A stretch of DNA of 26,125 bases, taken from Hypsibius dujardini. Lineage: Eukaryota; Tardigrada; Eutardigrada; Parachela; Hypsibiidae. A model generated the notes under the pieces. That model did no database searches, was not told the DNA's origin, and worked only from the letters and a program-made list of their open reading frames with translations. Of the stretch, positions 11,625 to 21,142 are shown in pieces. Positions within the stretch are counted from its first letter, which is position 1; each line of letters starts with the position of its first letter. Where the stretch lies: the NCBI GenBank assembly GCA_001579985.1, contig LRSR01008778.1, positions 1-26,125 of the forward strand. Direction: 5' to 3'. A program made the translations under genes and the position numbers.

Positions 11625-11880
11625 GTCTCTCCATCCTGTCTGTCTGCCAGCTTGTCTTTTGTCTCGACCTGTCGGTCAATCTGTCCTTTGTCTGCGTGTC
11701 TTTCTTTTGTTCTGGCTGTCATTCTACCTGTTTGTCTGTCTGTCTGGTTGTTTACATGTCTGTTGGTCTCCATCTGTCAGTCAATATGTTTGTCTGTCTG
11801 TCCATCACTGCCTCTCTGTTTATCAGTTTGTCTACCTGCCTGCATATTTGTCTGTTTGCCTTTCTGTTAACTGATTGACT
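11625..11880. repeat. degenerate (TCTG)n tract filling intron 3 of LRR gene B
   Basis: The whole 286-base intron (11607-11892) is built of TGTCTGTC, CTGCCTGC and TCTGTT words. It runs in the opposite orientation to the CAGA tract in the preceding intron. The CLSVCLS-type reading frames across it are repeat artefacts. Confidence 0.85.
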
Positions 11881-12735
11881 CTTTTTGCACAGGACTCGCT
11901 AATACCAGCCTGGACTCCCTCCCCTGGCCGGCTATCCAGAAATTCATCCCTTACCTCCGCGAGCTGGACATGTCTGGTAACCGGATCGAGAGTATCCAGC
12001 CAAGTCAGCTGTCCCTGATCCGGAACCTCAATGTCATCCGTATCGGCAACAACCCCATCCGAGCGATCGCGCCTGGTGCCCTGTCTGGTCTCATCCTGAA
12101 GACGCTCGATCTGAGTGGTCTCCGTGCCGCCAACGTCCTCCCGCAGGGTGTCTTCCAGAGTGTACGGATCTCCCATCTGGACGTGTCTAACACTGGTCTG
12201 CTGACTCTCGACCCGAACGTCTTCATGCCCATCTCGCAGGTACATCACCTTTGGTTTATATTACTAATACATTGGCCCAATTTTAGCGTTTTAAAAGTTT
12301 TATTTTTATTATTCGTCTATGACCAGTGATAAAAATATTATTATAATATTAAATACAGTATTATAACTTGAGTGCTTTTTAGTTTTGAAGTATAGCGACG
12401 CTACAGAACGGCTGTTTTTCTTGTTGCAGGAGCTGGAGGGACTGAATATCAGCGGTAATCCAGGATTGGTACTTCAGTCGAAGATGTTTATGGCGCTGCC
12501 GAATCTGAAGACACTCACCATGTCGCAGATGTCCAAATCCACCTTGCCACAGGACTTTTTCGCCTACGACAATTACATTAGCTATTTGGACATGTCGAGC
12601 AATCGACTGCTGCAGCTGGATGATGAGTTCTTCCGACCGCTCGTCAATCTCCAGGTTGGTTCACTTTTTGTCGCGGTGCCTCGGTGCTAATTATGTTGGA
12701 ATCAAATTGGCAAGTTTAGAATAATATTTTATTCC

Positions 12736-12773
12736 ATTTATTTTGGCCTTATTTTATGCAGGCCAAAATAAAT
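12736..12773. repeat. perfect 13-bp inverted repeat in LRR gene B intron
   Basis: ATTTATTTTGGCC at 12736-12748 and GGCCAAAATAAAT at 12761-12773 form a 13-bp stem with a 12-base loop. The equivalent intron of gene A has no such hairpin. Confidence 0.7.
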
Positions 12774-12904
12774 AAAAATAAATTATGAACCAATAAAAAA
12801 AGCATATGTCAACTTTGAGTTTCACTTTGTTTAAAAGTCCTTTGTAAACAAAAAAATTTGGCTGCATCCGGTTATCGGCACACGACCAATCTGGCACACA
12901 CACC

Positions 12905-12964
12905 AATTAAATATGAGGGGCTGTGCCCTTGATTTGTCAAAGGCAGAGCCCCTCGTATTTAATT
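12905..12964. repeat. 23-bp inverted repeat (hairpin) in LRR gene B intron, one arm kept in gene A
   Basis: 12905-12927 and 12942-12964 are reverse complements with two mismatches (core GAGGGGCT / AGCCCCTC). The matching intron of gene A keeps only a right-arm-like copy (about 453-473), so gene A lost one arm or gene B gained one after the duplication. Confidence 0.7.
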
Positions 12965-13353
12965 TCCGGTGTGCTGACGATGGCGGATCTCGCGTCTAGT
13001 GGCCCTCTCAACTCTTATAATTCGTATTGTCAGGCGTACTATGCTGACCCAACAATGGCCTGGAGAGGCTGTGCGCTCTCGTATTGTATTCTACGGGGCT
13101 TTACCGTTTTGTTGAGTTTCCACCTCTTTTGTTGCAGACATTAATCTTGGCGAACAACGAGCTGAACCGTGTGCCGGCCACCGTCGGCCTGCCAGGTCTC
13201 CGGGCATTGGATCTCAGCGCCAACAGACTGACAAACTTCCCCGACAGTCTCGTCAACACCTTTTAGACACCCTCCTCCTTCATGAAGTCCCTCAGGCTCA
13301 ATGGAAACCCCTGGAACTGTGACTGCGGTGTGGCCAGTCTCGGGAGATGGCTG

Positions 13354-13538
13354 GTGAGTAGGCATAGACAGACACACAGACAGATAGACACACAGACAGA
13401 GAGATAGACGGACAAACGGACAGACAGCTAGCCAGACAGCCAGGAAAAGACAGGCAGACAAGCAGACAGATAGAGAGAAAAAAAGAGAAGAAATATACCA
13501 AAAGATCTAAATTTGATCGTCTTCTTTATCTTTGCTAG
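13354..13538 (+). repeat. degenerate (CAGA)n tract in last intron of LRR gene B
   Basis: The tract is orthologous in position to 858-1041 in gene A, with the same donor and the same first 15 bases. The repeat is more mutated, with CAGATAGA, CGGACAAA and CAGCTAGC units. Confidence 0.85.
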
Positions 13539-13713
13539 GCAAGTCGAAGCGGAAATCCCGGTTACCCCGTGGTCTGTATCGGGAACGGCAATTTCACTTG
13601 CCCAGTCTGCTACAAACCCGCCGGCATGCGCAGCACCCCGCTCAACTTCCTCTCCCCACAGCTCCTGGAGACGTGTGAACACTGGTCCCCGTCTCATGCT
13701 TGGATTTGATTTG

Positions 13714-13719
13714 AATAAA
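13714..13719 (+). terminator. AATAAA polyadenylation signal of LRR gene B
   Basis: AATAAATAAA follows five bases after the last stop codon of gene B, in sequence with no counterpart in gene A. If used, the B transcript ends without the membrane-anchor coding region. Confidence 0.5.
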
Positions 13720-14371
13720 TAAAACTCTTTCTTATACTGATATCTGTTGTATTAAATACGCGTATACGAAAAACCCAATTCGTAGCGTGTAATCAGTACC
13801 AGTGATAGCTGAATAGCTAAATATACATCATATACTGTACGGTACAATGAGGCAGACGTATTATTTAACTTTCCCAAACTTACTCGGGCGATTTTCAGAG
13901 ACGGAATTCAAAACGTCTCCAATTTTTTGGGCAACTTAAAAAATTCGTAACCATTGTTGAGTTAGACACATAATTACCGATGAAAACTGTTTCTTGCACC
14001 ACATTTGGTTCAAACATAAATCAAGCAATCGATGAGTTTCCATAGTGATCATAGGCTATGCATGGATCGAACATGCAAGCACCGCTTGCCCTGGTGATCG
14101 CAATTATCAGTGGTAGTAGAATCTCGGCAGTTTGAATGTGAGAAAAATAGTCCATCTGCTAGTAATCCAGGTATGTTTCCACAAACAGTCAGCGCACAGC
14201 ACAGAACGTGGCTTAATCATCCGTACATCGCTGCAAAACAGAAGCAGAAAAAAGCACACCACCGCATTAAATAAAAAATACACACCAGGGTATTCTAAAG
14301 CCGTTATGCCTTTTTCATGCAAACTTTAGATCCACAAATTCAACTTTCTACTGTGCTAAATACATAAAAAG
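13720..14371. other. intergenic spacer between LRR gene B and trefoil gene D
   Basis: AT-rich, non-coding as far as I can see. It contains the palindromic word TACTGTACGGTACA near 13835. No clear TATA/initiator pair is visible upstream of the trefoil D start, unlike gene C. Confidence 0.5.
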
Positions 14372-16101
14372 ATGTCGGCTGAGCTGCGGCAATCCCTGAT
14401 CTTGGTGTTAATGTTCCTTAAGCTATCAAACCGGCGCTGGGGGAAGGACCGCAATGCGGCGCGAAGGGAACGCAAGGTGAATGTGGCGTGGAGTGCGGAA
14501 ACGGAACTGGTCAGCTCTGCTCAGCCTTGGGATGCTGCTTTGAGCATGCCTCGGACGGACTTGGCTTTCGCTGCTATCATCCCGGAAAAGTCAACGTCGG
14601 ACCGGAATGTCCGGATTTTCCCACGAAAATTCACGAAAAGTCACGACTGCAACGACACCGACAACCCCGACGACGACCACAACCAAGCTGTCGCCGTCAG
14701 GGCTCTACAATTGCGGTCCCACGACGACCATAGCGTACTCATACGCCGAGAACGCAAAATGCCATGTATCTTTTGACTGCAAAGTTATGTAATCATTCGA
14801 GGGGATGCTATGGGAATACGTTGAAATTTACGTCTGGCTTGTGTTAGAATTTCTTAATATCTCTTTAAGATACGTTACGATCTGTATTGATTGATTAGAT
14901 AATTAAAATTAACGCTGCAGAATATTGCTTAACATAAACAAAGCGTAAGTTTTCGTACGTTTCCTGGGAACATGCTGGTTTTGTTTTGACAGGCACAATT
15001 TTTTAGATTGAGAATCTTGAGCTGCATGACTTTTACGATTTACATTTTTTTCACCTAATACATAATAATTATTTGCTAATCGAGTACCCTTCGAATCAAT
15101 CGACAAAAACCGGTAAACTAAAGCAGTATTGTTTCGATGAAATAGAAATAGGCTGGGAAAAAAACTGGGTCAGGTGTTTTATAGTTAGATAAATAAAGAT
15201 TGGGACACATTATTTCACAAACAAATGTGATAAATGGCATCCATTGATTTGCAGTCTACAATGGACTAATGGGCGAAGGATTCTGGGCGTCCCGCTAATT
15301 CCTGGTTCCAGGTTGTCTTAATTTTACCAGAAGTGGTCACCAGTTATCAATGATGGGCAGCAATTCGGCCTTTTGTGTGGATGGGAAGGTGTGCTGGTTC
15401 ACGGCTGCTAAAAACACAGGTACAATTTATGTATTCGGGCATTTACTAAAAGCCAATGTACGGTAGGACTGGTTTTTTTTACACAGTTCATATTTTACTG
15501 CTTTTTCATACAACATCCAAAACCGATGCGGTATTAAGATTTCCTAAATTTGTAGCGGGGGAGGGATCAGTTCAAAATTGTGAAGTTGTTAACATGGCGG
15601 TTATTCGTTATGTATGATAGCAAATATAATTACACAAGTCATATTTTTGAATCAGCTGAATAGAAAGTCTTATCTTTTGAAAATAAGTACGGTATATAAA
15701 AGGGTAAAAAGAGGATTCAATTGGTCTAGAGTAAAGCTAAATTTCAGTATAACTAAATTTACATTAGAGTGAAAACGCAATTGCATTTTGATACTGTATA
15801 TAATGAGTTTCTACTGCCTTCTCCATAGGGACGAGGAAACGTGGCTTTCATGAGACGGAATAATGCCCTGGAAGTGTTGGATGACGCGTGCAACGTTCTG
15901 TGGACCAGCAAAAACGAGATGAGCAGCTGTCCAGTCCAATCGGCCCGCCAACAAGGAATGCTCAAGTTCAGGAAGTCTGCCCCAAGCCATTCAAAAGTCG
16001 GCTTCTGGATCAACGGAGGGTATCCCGGCCTCACCGGTTCTGTAACGGTTTAGAGCATTGAACGGGATTGTTACACATGCGTCAGATGTGTTGAACGTTG
16101 A
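14372..16101 (+). pseudogene. trefoil-domain secreted protein D (broken paralogue; exons 14372-14767, 15255-15419, 15829-16101)
   Basis: ATG 14372 opens a hydrophobic leader (SLILVLMFLKLS). A 2-base excess relative to copy E shifts the frame before the trefoil domain (GPQCGAKGTQGECGVEC ... CSALGCCFEHASDGLGFRCYHP, then GPECPDFPTK). A second shift near 14640 is needed to enter the linker (TTATTPTTPTTTTTK, then YNCGPTTTIAYSYAENAKC). Exon 2 has TAA at 15296-15298 where copy E preserves part of CAA, directly before FLVPGCLNFT, then SMMGSNSAFCVDGKVCWFTA. An extra A in an A-run near the exon end shifts the frame again. Exon 3 is the best preserved in the cluster (GRGNVAFMRRNNALEVLDDACNVLW ... KVGFWINGGYPGLTG). 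It has TAG at 16051-16053 where copy E has TGG, then ERDCYTC. The exon 1 donor reads CAT-GTATCT and is uncertain. The lesions are too many for a working full-length gene. Confidence 0.75.
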
Positions 16102-16135
16102 GTGTAGTCTTAAATGAAATGACCCGTCTCACTTG

Positions 16136-16309
16136 CAGCAGCTGCGACATTGGCCGATTGCTTGTGCAACCTTTGACTACAAATTCGTTAGAATCAGCAC
16201 ATCAGGTGGTATGGTAGCGACCATGTTTCCCTATTTGCTGTGACATTTACCATGACCTATTAATAACCATTCACATCCTGCAGCTGCACAGTGTGAAACA
16301 TCTAATAAA
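16136..16309 (+). other. possible terminal exon / 3' UTR of trefoil gene D with AATAAA signal
   Basis: An acceptor-like site (cacttgcag) at about 16130-16138 is followed by a short frame reading ACATFDYKFVRISTSGG. This resembles, after the KC of the D linker, the words FDCKVM at about 14770. It may be a displaced or duplicated family exon. AATAAA at 16304-16309 is a likely polyadenylation signal for gene D. Confidence 0.3.
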
Positions 16310-17431
16310 GACTTCGTTCGTTGTATCTAGGAGCTCCTCTTTCCTACCCCGTATTTCTTCTCCTGTCAATCATATGCATTCGAAGTAATGCCAAACGTTA
16401 TTATACTTCAGAACCAAAATGAAACACGGAAAATTGAATCGATTCAAATATTTTGCCCTTTTAATATAAATTCTTCAGTACTTATCGAGTACTCCAGTTA
16501 TTCTTGGACATGGATATCCATTGCCACTCGCTGGACGGTGACACATACACGCACACATACGGTAGACATGCTCGAATTCAAAGCCCATGACAGGAAGAAA
16601 CTTTACTTTCAGATCAATTCGCAGCAGTGATTTTTTTTAAATTTGCGGAGCGGAGCTACTGGACTTGTGCATTTATAGTCCTGATTAGCGGTACCGCATT
16701 TGCATTTAGATTTATTTAAAATAGAAGACGTGGTTCATTACTGATTTTCTCGGCGGAATCGTAAAAAGATCTGATAAAGAGGCATACACTGTATGTGACA
16801 CTAAACCGAAGTAAAAACATTCGCCGTGGAGAGTGGACTATTTCCTTGTCCGGGTACCTTGTGCACTCTCACTGCATTGTTGAAATCATTCCTGCGGATC
16901 TCTGCTTAACAGTAGAAGACCTTTCTATCTGATAGAGTGGACAGATCGGTACTCGCACGTACCGAGAGGAGGTTCGCTCAGATCTGCAGCTCGTCCAACA
17001 GGCAGATGGACACGACGATGACCTTTGATTGGGATGAAAAATCGTGCTGTCTTCGTGCTTCCCCGAACATGTGTTTATTTAAAGATATACGCAAACAATC
17101 GCGCTCGCATCAGCACGATGAGGTACGGCATACTCGAGCACGAAGAGCTCAATCCAGGGGTTACAACTTTCGAAGCAATCCGGAGCAAAGTTCATGGGAT
17201 ATTTAGCCGGAAAAAAAACACCGGAAAAAAAACACCGGAAAAAAAACACCGGAAAAAAAACACCGGAAAAAAAACACCGGAAAAAAAACACCGGAAAAAA
17301 TACGACTTCTTTATCACGATTCATGTCTGCCAAGGCGAGCGAACAGTTACCAGGTATACCTCAATGAATTAATTCATTGCCTCGACAAAACTCCCTCACG
17401 GATAAATTTTTCCTATTTGGCAATAAGAGTA
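16310..17431. other. intergenic spacer between trefoil genes D and E
   Basis: Apart from the 14-bp minisatellite at 17207-17304, I see no feature. A frame at 17025-17372 runs through the minisatellite and gives repeated GKKTPEKKHRKK, which is a repeat artefact. No convincing TATA box precedes the ATG at 17432. Confidence 0.5.
17207..17304. repeat. 14-bp minisatellite, six full copies plus a partial one
   Basis: The unit CCGGAAAAAAAACA starts at 17207, 17221, 17235, 17249, 17263 and 17277, identical each time. A seventh, diverged unit starts at 17291 (CCGGAAAAAATACG). Perfect identity implies recent expansion. It ends about 130 bases before the start codon of trefoil gene E. Confidence 0.95.
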
Positions 17432-18310
17432 ATGGCGGCGTTGAAATATCTCATTTTCGTGTTATTTCTCGTGCTGACTAAAAGTGAGTTGACTCTCGGG
17501 CAAGGTCCGCAATGTGGAGCGGAGGAAACGCAGGGCGAATGCGCGGTGGACTGTAGAGACGGAACTGAAAAGGTCTGTGCCGCCCTGGGATGCTGCTTTG
17601 AGCAGTCCCCCGACGGGTTGAGCTTTCGCTGCTATCATCCCTGAAGGGTCAACGTCGGACCGGAATGTCCCGATTTTCCCACCAAAGTTCCCGTCACCCC
17701 GACGACCACCCCGACCACCCCGACGACGACGACCCCGACGACGACCACGACCAAGCTGCCGCCGTCGATGCTCTACAATTGCGGTCCCACGACGACCATA
17801 ACGTACCCATACGTCGAGAACGCAAAATGCCAGGTAATTAATTTCTTTCCAGGCTGTGTGTATGCTGCACGGTGGGACGATGAATGGCACGGTCTAGAAA
17901 GCGCTGTGAAGTTGTCAAGTGAAATTTTTGAAGTTTAATGCGAGGTTTGTGAAATTCGTGAAACTGAAAGAATTTTGAAATAAGTTACACAAAATCTCAC
18001 CTTATATTTCTAATATTACAAGTTCTACAACATGAATACAAGATAAACTGTAAAAGTCGCAGCATAAAGGGCGTGCATTTGTACTTGTACAATTTGGGCT
18101 TACTTGTAAATAACAGTTTTACGTTTTTGAAACGTTGTTTTGGAACGTAGATTTATTTGTTACTAAAACAGAAAGGCACCCATCCACACAAAGCATGAGT
18201 TAATTTTCAATTGATCCTCAGCAGTTTCTTACAAACTCGTATTAAATCATAATAATAATAATGTGTACGGTCATGCTTTTTAGTAGAATACATTTTTTTA
18301 TTCTGTTTTA

Positions 18311-19122
18311 CAGAAGGGTTATCCAGCCAAGTTGAGCCGATTTTATAGCTACCATTCTTTGATTGATTCACAGTGATTTTGATTGATCCACACATTGTTT
18401 TGTTTCGTCAAATTTCTTTACATTCAAACGCCATCCGTTGTGTGTTCCCTTGATGTATTTTCTTTTCAAGCCTTTATTACCAAACATATGCTTCCTGAGC
18501 ACTAGAAAGTGATTTTTGCTGTTTTATTCCAACATTATCAGCATGAGGTCGAGCATGGACCTGCCGCTCCTCGAAAAAAGAGCTCTGCAGAAGTGCTGTT
18601 GCGCCTTGTGGTTCGTTCTGATAGTTCCTGATGCGACAACCTTTATTTCTTTCTTTTTACGTATACCGGACTTGGTCTTCTTGTATCCGTGAAAGAGTGG
18701 TGTACCTAAATTGCATTCGTAGATGAACTACTTGCTTTTCAGTCCACATGCATTAAAGATGGCGGCCTCGTTGTTTTTGACTTCCACCCCGTAATCGTAC
18801 CAGCATATTTTTTTCACTAACCACAAAATTTATTCGTTATCACAAAGCTATTTGCCATTCGTCAAGAAATTTTGAAGTCAAACGGGGGGTATCTTGGTTC
18901 TACTAAAAAATGGTCCGTTTTGATTTTCTGAAAACATGCCCACCGTCATCTCAAAATCAATTACTTTTTTATTTCCCATCACGGATAAACAACTTTTGCA
19001 TTTAAAGAATGTCTTATCAATGGTTTTATCGATCTCAGATTGCGGATGACTGCTGCAATTTCAGCTGAACGCACGATTTCTAAAAACTCGTACCGGCTCA
19101 ACTTGGCTGGATAACCCTTCTG
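18311..19122. mobile_element. 812-bp DNA transposon-like element with 29-bp perfect terminal inverted repeats and TA target duplication
   Basis: The left end begins CAGAAGGGTTATCCAGCC and the right end is its exact reverse complement. The match runs 29 bases (18311-18339 against 19094-19122) and then stops. TA flanks both sides (18309-18310 and 19123-19124), the hallmark of Tc1/mariner/pogo-superfamily insertion. Inside I find no transposase, only short frames on both strands, so it is non-autonomous or decayed. It sits wholly inside intron 1 of trefoil gene E. Confidence 0.85.
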
Positions 19123-19979
19123 TATTCATTCATTTCTGAATAGCCATGCAACTGCAATTATATGGGTGAGAATATTTTGTAATGTTTTAATATAGACAAT
19201 CAGAATATATTTATAATCAAGGAGCGCTTTTTAATTTTCTGCTAACTCGGAAACATCAAATGAGTATTGACATACTGAATTTTGAATAATGAAATAATGA
19301 TTTTAATTTTTATTATTATAAATATATGGTAATGCTTTTGGGTGAAACTTATTTCAAAATTCTTTTTATTTATTTTGCAAACTTCACAACGATTAGATCA
19401 TGTCGTGATGAATTGATGATGACGTTCTACGCGTACATGCAAGAGCCAAAGCCAATGGTGAAGAGTCAGTCGGATCAAGTGATTGAACAGCGCATGCAAG
19501 CCCACGGATATGAGCGATGTAAGCAGATAATTATTCCGTTAATTCAATATTTTTATTAATATTTTAACAATGTTTTAACAATATTTTTTTAAACAACATT
19601 TTATTCAATATTTTGTCAACAATCTTTCTTACAATATTTTATTCAGCATTTTTTTCTTACGGCAATTAAACATTTTTTCATTGCGTGGTACAATTTTCTG
19701 TCTTGCGCTGCATCAGTTATCTCTTACTCACTCGGTGCAGTTGCAATTTGTCGATTTGAAATTCTTCATAAAATGTTTTTGCTGACTTGCAGACTATACC
19801 AACTTCATGAGTACCGGTATTTTGCTGTCACGCAATTCCTTGTGCCGGGTTGTCGTGACCTGACCGGCAGTTACATATATCAACGAGATATCAATGATGG
19901 GAGGAGACTTGGCGTTTCGTGTCGGCGGAAAGGTCTGCTGGTCAACGGCGACCAAAACGCAGGTACGAATGAGCACGTA

Positions 19980-20120
19980 CTGTACTGCCGCGATTATAAT
20001 GGTCGGTTTTTGCACCTGAGCAGCACAATCGGCCTGTGTGTTGGCTGAGTGCCAACTCATCACAGAGGCACGTGTGACGGAGGCGGGGCTTAACTGACCG
20101 TTATAATCGCGGCAGTACAG
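19980..20120. mobile_element. 141-bp MITE, pogo/Tigger-like ends, TA target duplication
   Basis: The 27-bp terminal inverted repeats (19980-20006 and 20094-20120) have two mismatches and begin CTGTACTGCCGCGATTATAA. TA flanks the element at 19978-19979 and 20121-20122. The CAGTAC...GATTATAACG end resembles termini common in pogo/Tigger-type elements (family recalled, not searched). It begins 18 bases after the end of exon 2 of trefoil gene E (19962). Confidence 0.85.
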
Positions 20121-21142
20121 TATTTTATCGTAACTAGTTCAGCTAATATCACATATTTATATTTATCGATACACTTGTTTCATAGTATGAATTAAAGTGG
20201 AATAAACAGGTTTGATAAAGAGGAATTAATGACAAACTTGGGACAATATTCAAAAAGGTACTGTAAAATATGTCCACTTTTTTTGATAGAATTTTAAAGT
20301 GCGGGAAATACTGGAGTATTTCATTTTGTTACTTGCACGGTAAATTTTTGAATAAGCTCTCATGTCAATAGTTTGTTTTTGCACCAATCGCCAAATTAAA
20401 TTTCTTATCGCTTAATATCAGCACGATATTCTTTAGGTGTTAGTTGGCGGCGCTACGTTTCATTTCTGAAATGTCACTCGGACGTTTCTGGTCTCGATTG
20501 AAAAACAGGTCCACAGTTCCGCCCTGTGTCATCCACAAAAGATTCTGCTAATGGCAATCGATATTGACAAAAAGATTGACAATGAAGGCCTTTCCAGAAA
20601 TCCAAGTTTTTACAGGGGAAAGTTGGAGAAAATGGGATCTTCCAGCGTTTCCAAAATTTTAAATTCTACCAAAAAAGCTATCAGAGCCATCCACATTGAG
20701 GAAATACATTTTATAAATCATCACTAATATTGCACCAATTAAAAAAAAAAGGTGCGCCCATTTTACATTCCCTCCTGAAAATTGTCCCACGTAGGTGCAA
20801 ATTAGTATAAACCAAAGCATCACTACTTCAGAACTAGTAAAATTTCTTAGTTTATCTAGCGTGAGTAACGTAAATGAGCCGTATCTCTTATTAGGGTCGA
20901 GGAGCAGTGGCCTTTTTGCGACGTAACAACGCATTGGAAGTGTTGGATGATGAATGTAGCGTCCTGTGGAGGCGAGCAGCTACCCTACCCAACCAACCAA
21001 CCAACAAGGAATGCTCATGTTCAACAACGTTGCCGCCTCAAACCTCCCTAAAGTCAGCTTCATCATAACCGCAGGATATCCCGATCTCACCGGTACTGGA
21101 AAGGCCTGGGGAATTAAGCGGGATCGTTACACGTGCGTCTAA

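Larger units (their letters stand above)
9756..13709 (+). pseudogene. LRR protein B, paralogue of A; probably broken or truncated (seven exons)
   Basis: The exons are 9756-10195, 10726-10941, 11501-11606, 11893-12239, 12430-12654, 13138-13353 and 13539-13709. Apart from the 11606/11893 junction (phase 1), exons join in phase 0. They encode an LRRNT (ALCPQMCICDIDERG), many LRRs (LNLAGNSLLMLNENNF, LHLDHNRIQSVNSAMF, LDMSGNRIESIQPSQL, LDVSNTGLLTLDPNVF, LNISGNPGLVLQ) and an LRRCT (NPWNCDC). The ATG at 9825 gives a good signal peptide (LDLSFLLPAVFLSLVCLTG), but it is one frame away from the LRRNT. Either one base was lost at about 9885-9920, or a 53-nt intron exists, or the start lies upstream, since the LRRNT frame is open across the whole exon. 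TAG at 13264-13266 replaces the TAC of gene A, 24 residues before the LRRCT CDC. A 2-bp deletion after LLETC and loss of homology end the frame at 13709, so the membrane segment is absent. Made as is, the product would be a soluble LRR protein without LRRCT or anchor. Confidence 0.8.
17432..21142 (+). pseudogene. trefoil-domain secreted protein E (broken paralogue; exons 17432-17833, 19793-19962, 20895-21142)
   Basis: ATG 17432 gives a clear signal peptide (MAALKYLIFVLFLVLTKS, cut near LGQ/G) and a complete trefoil domain (PQCGAEETQGECAVDC ... CAALGCCFEQSPDGLSFRCYHP). TGA at 17642-17644, where copies C and D have GGA, stops the frame just after the domain. Beyond it the exon is open: VNVGPECPDFPTK, then a Thr/Pro linker (VTPTTTPTTPTTTTPTTTTT), then YNCGPTTTITYPYVENAKCQ and donor gtaatt. 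Exon 2 has a 1-base loss before FLVPGCRDLTG and a compensating gain before SMMGGDLAFRVGGKVCW. Between the two, the undisturbed frame meets a stop. Exon 3 (GRGAVAFLRRNNALEVLDDECSVLW) lacks 13 bases relative to copy D just after VLW. In the restored frame it ends GIKRDRYTCV and TAA 21140-21142, the most complete C-terminus of the cluster. Intron 1 holds an 812-bp TA-flanked element, and a 141-bp MITE lies just after exon 2. Confidence 0.75.

Noticed and set aside
11495-11878. 127-residue plus-strand frame continuing past exon 11501-11606
   Set aside because: Only the first ~35 residues are the LRR exon; the rest is intronic TCTG repeat read through a clear gtatat donor at 11607.
17025-17372. 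115-residue Lys-rich frame
   Set aside because: Created by the 14-bp minisatellite; no exon borders or homologous copy.
17642-17644. TGA in trefoil E read as selenocysteine or programmed readthrough
   Set aside because: The paralogues have Gly (GGA) here, not Cys, and E carries other lesions, so simple mutation explains it.
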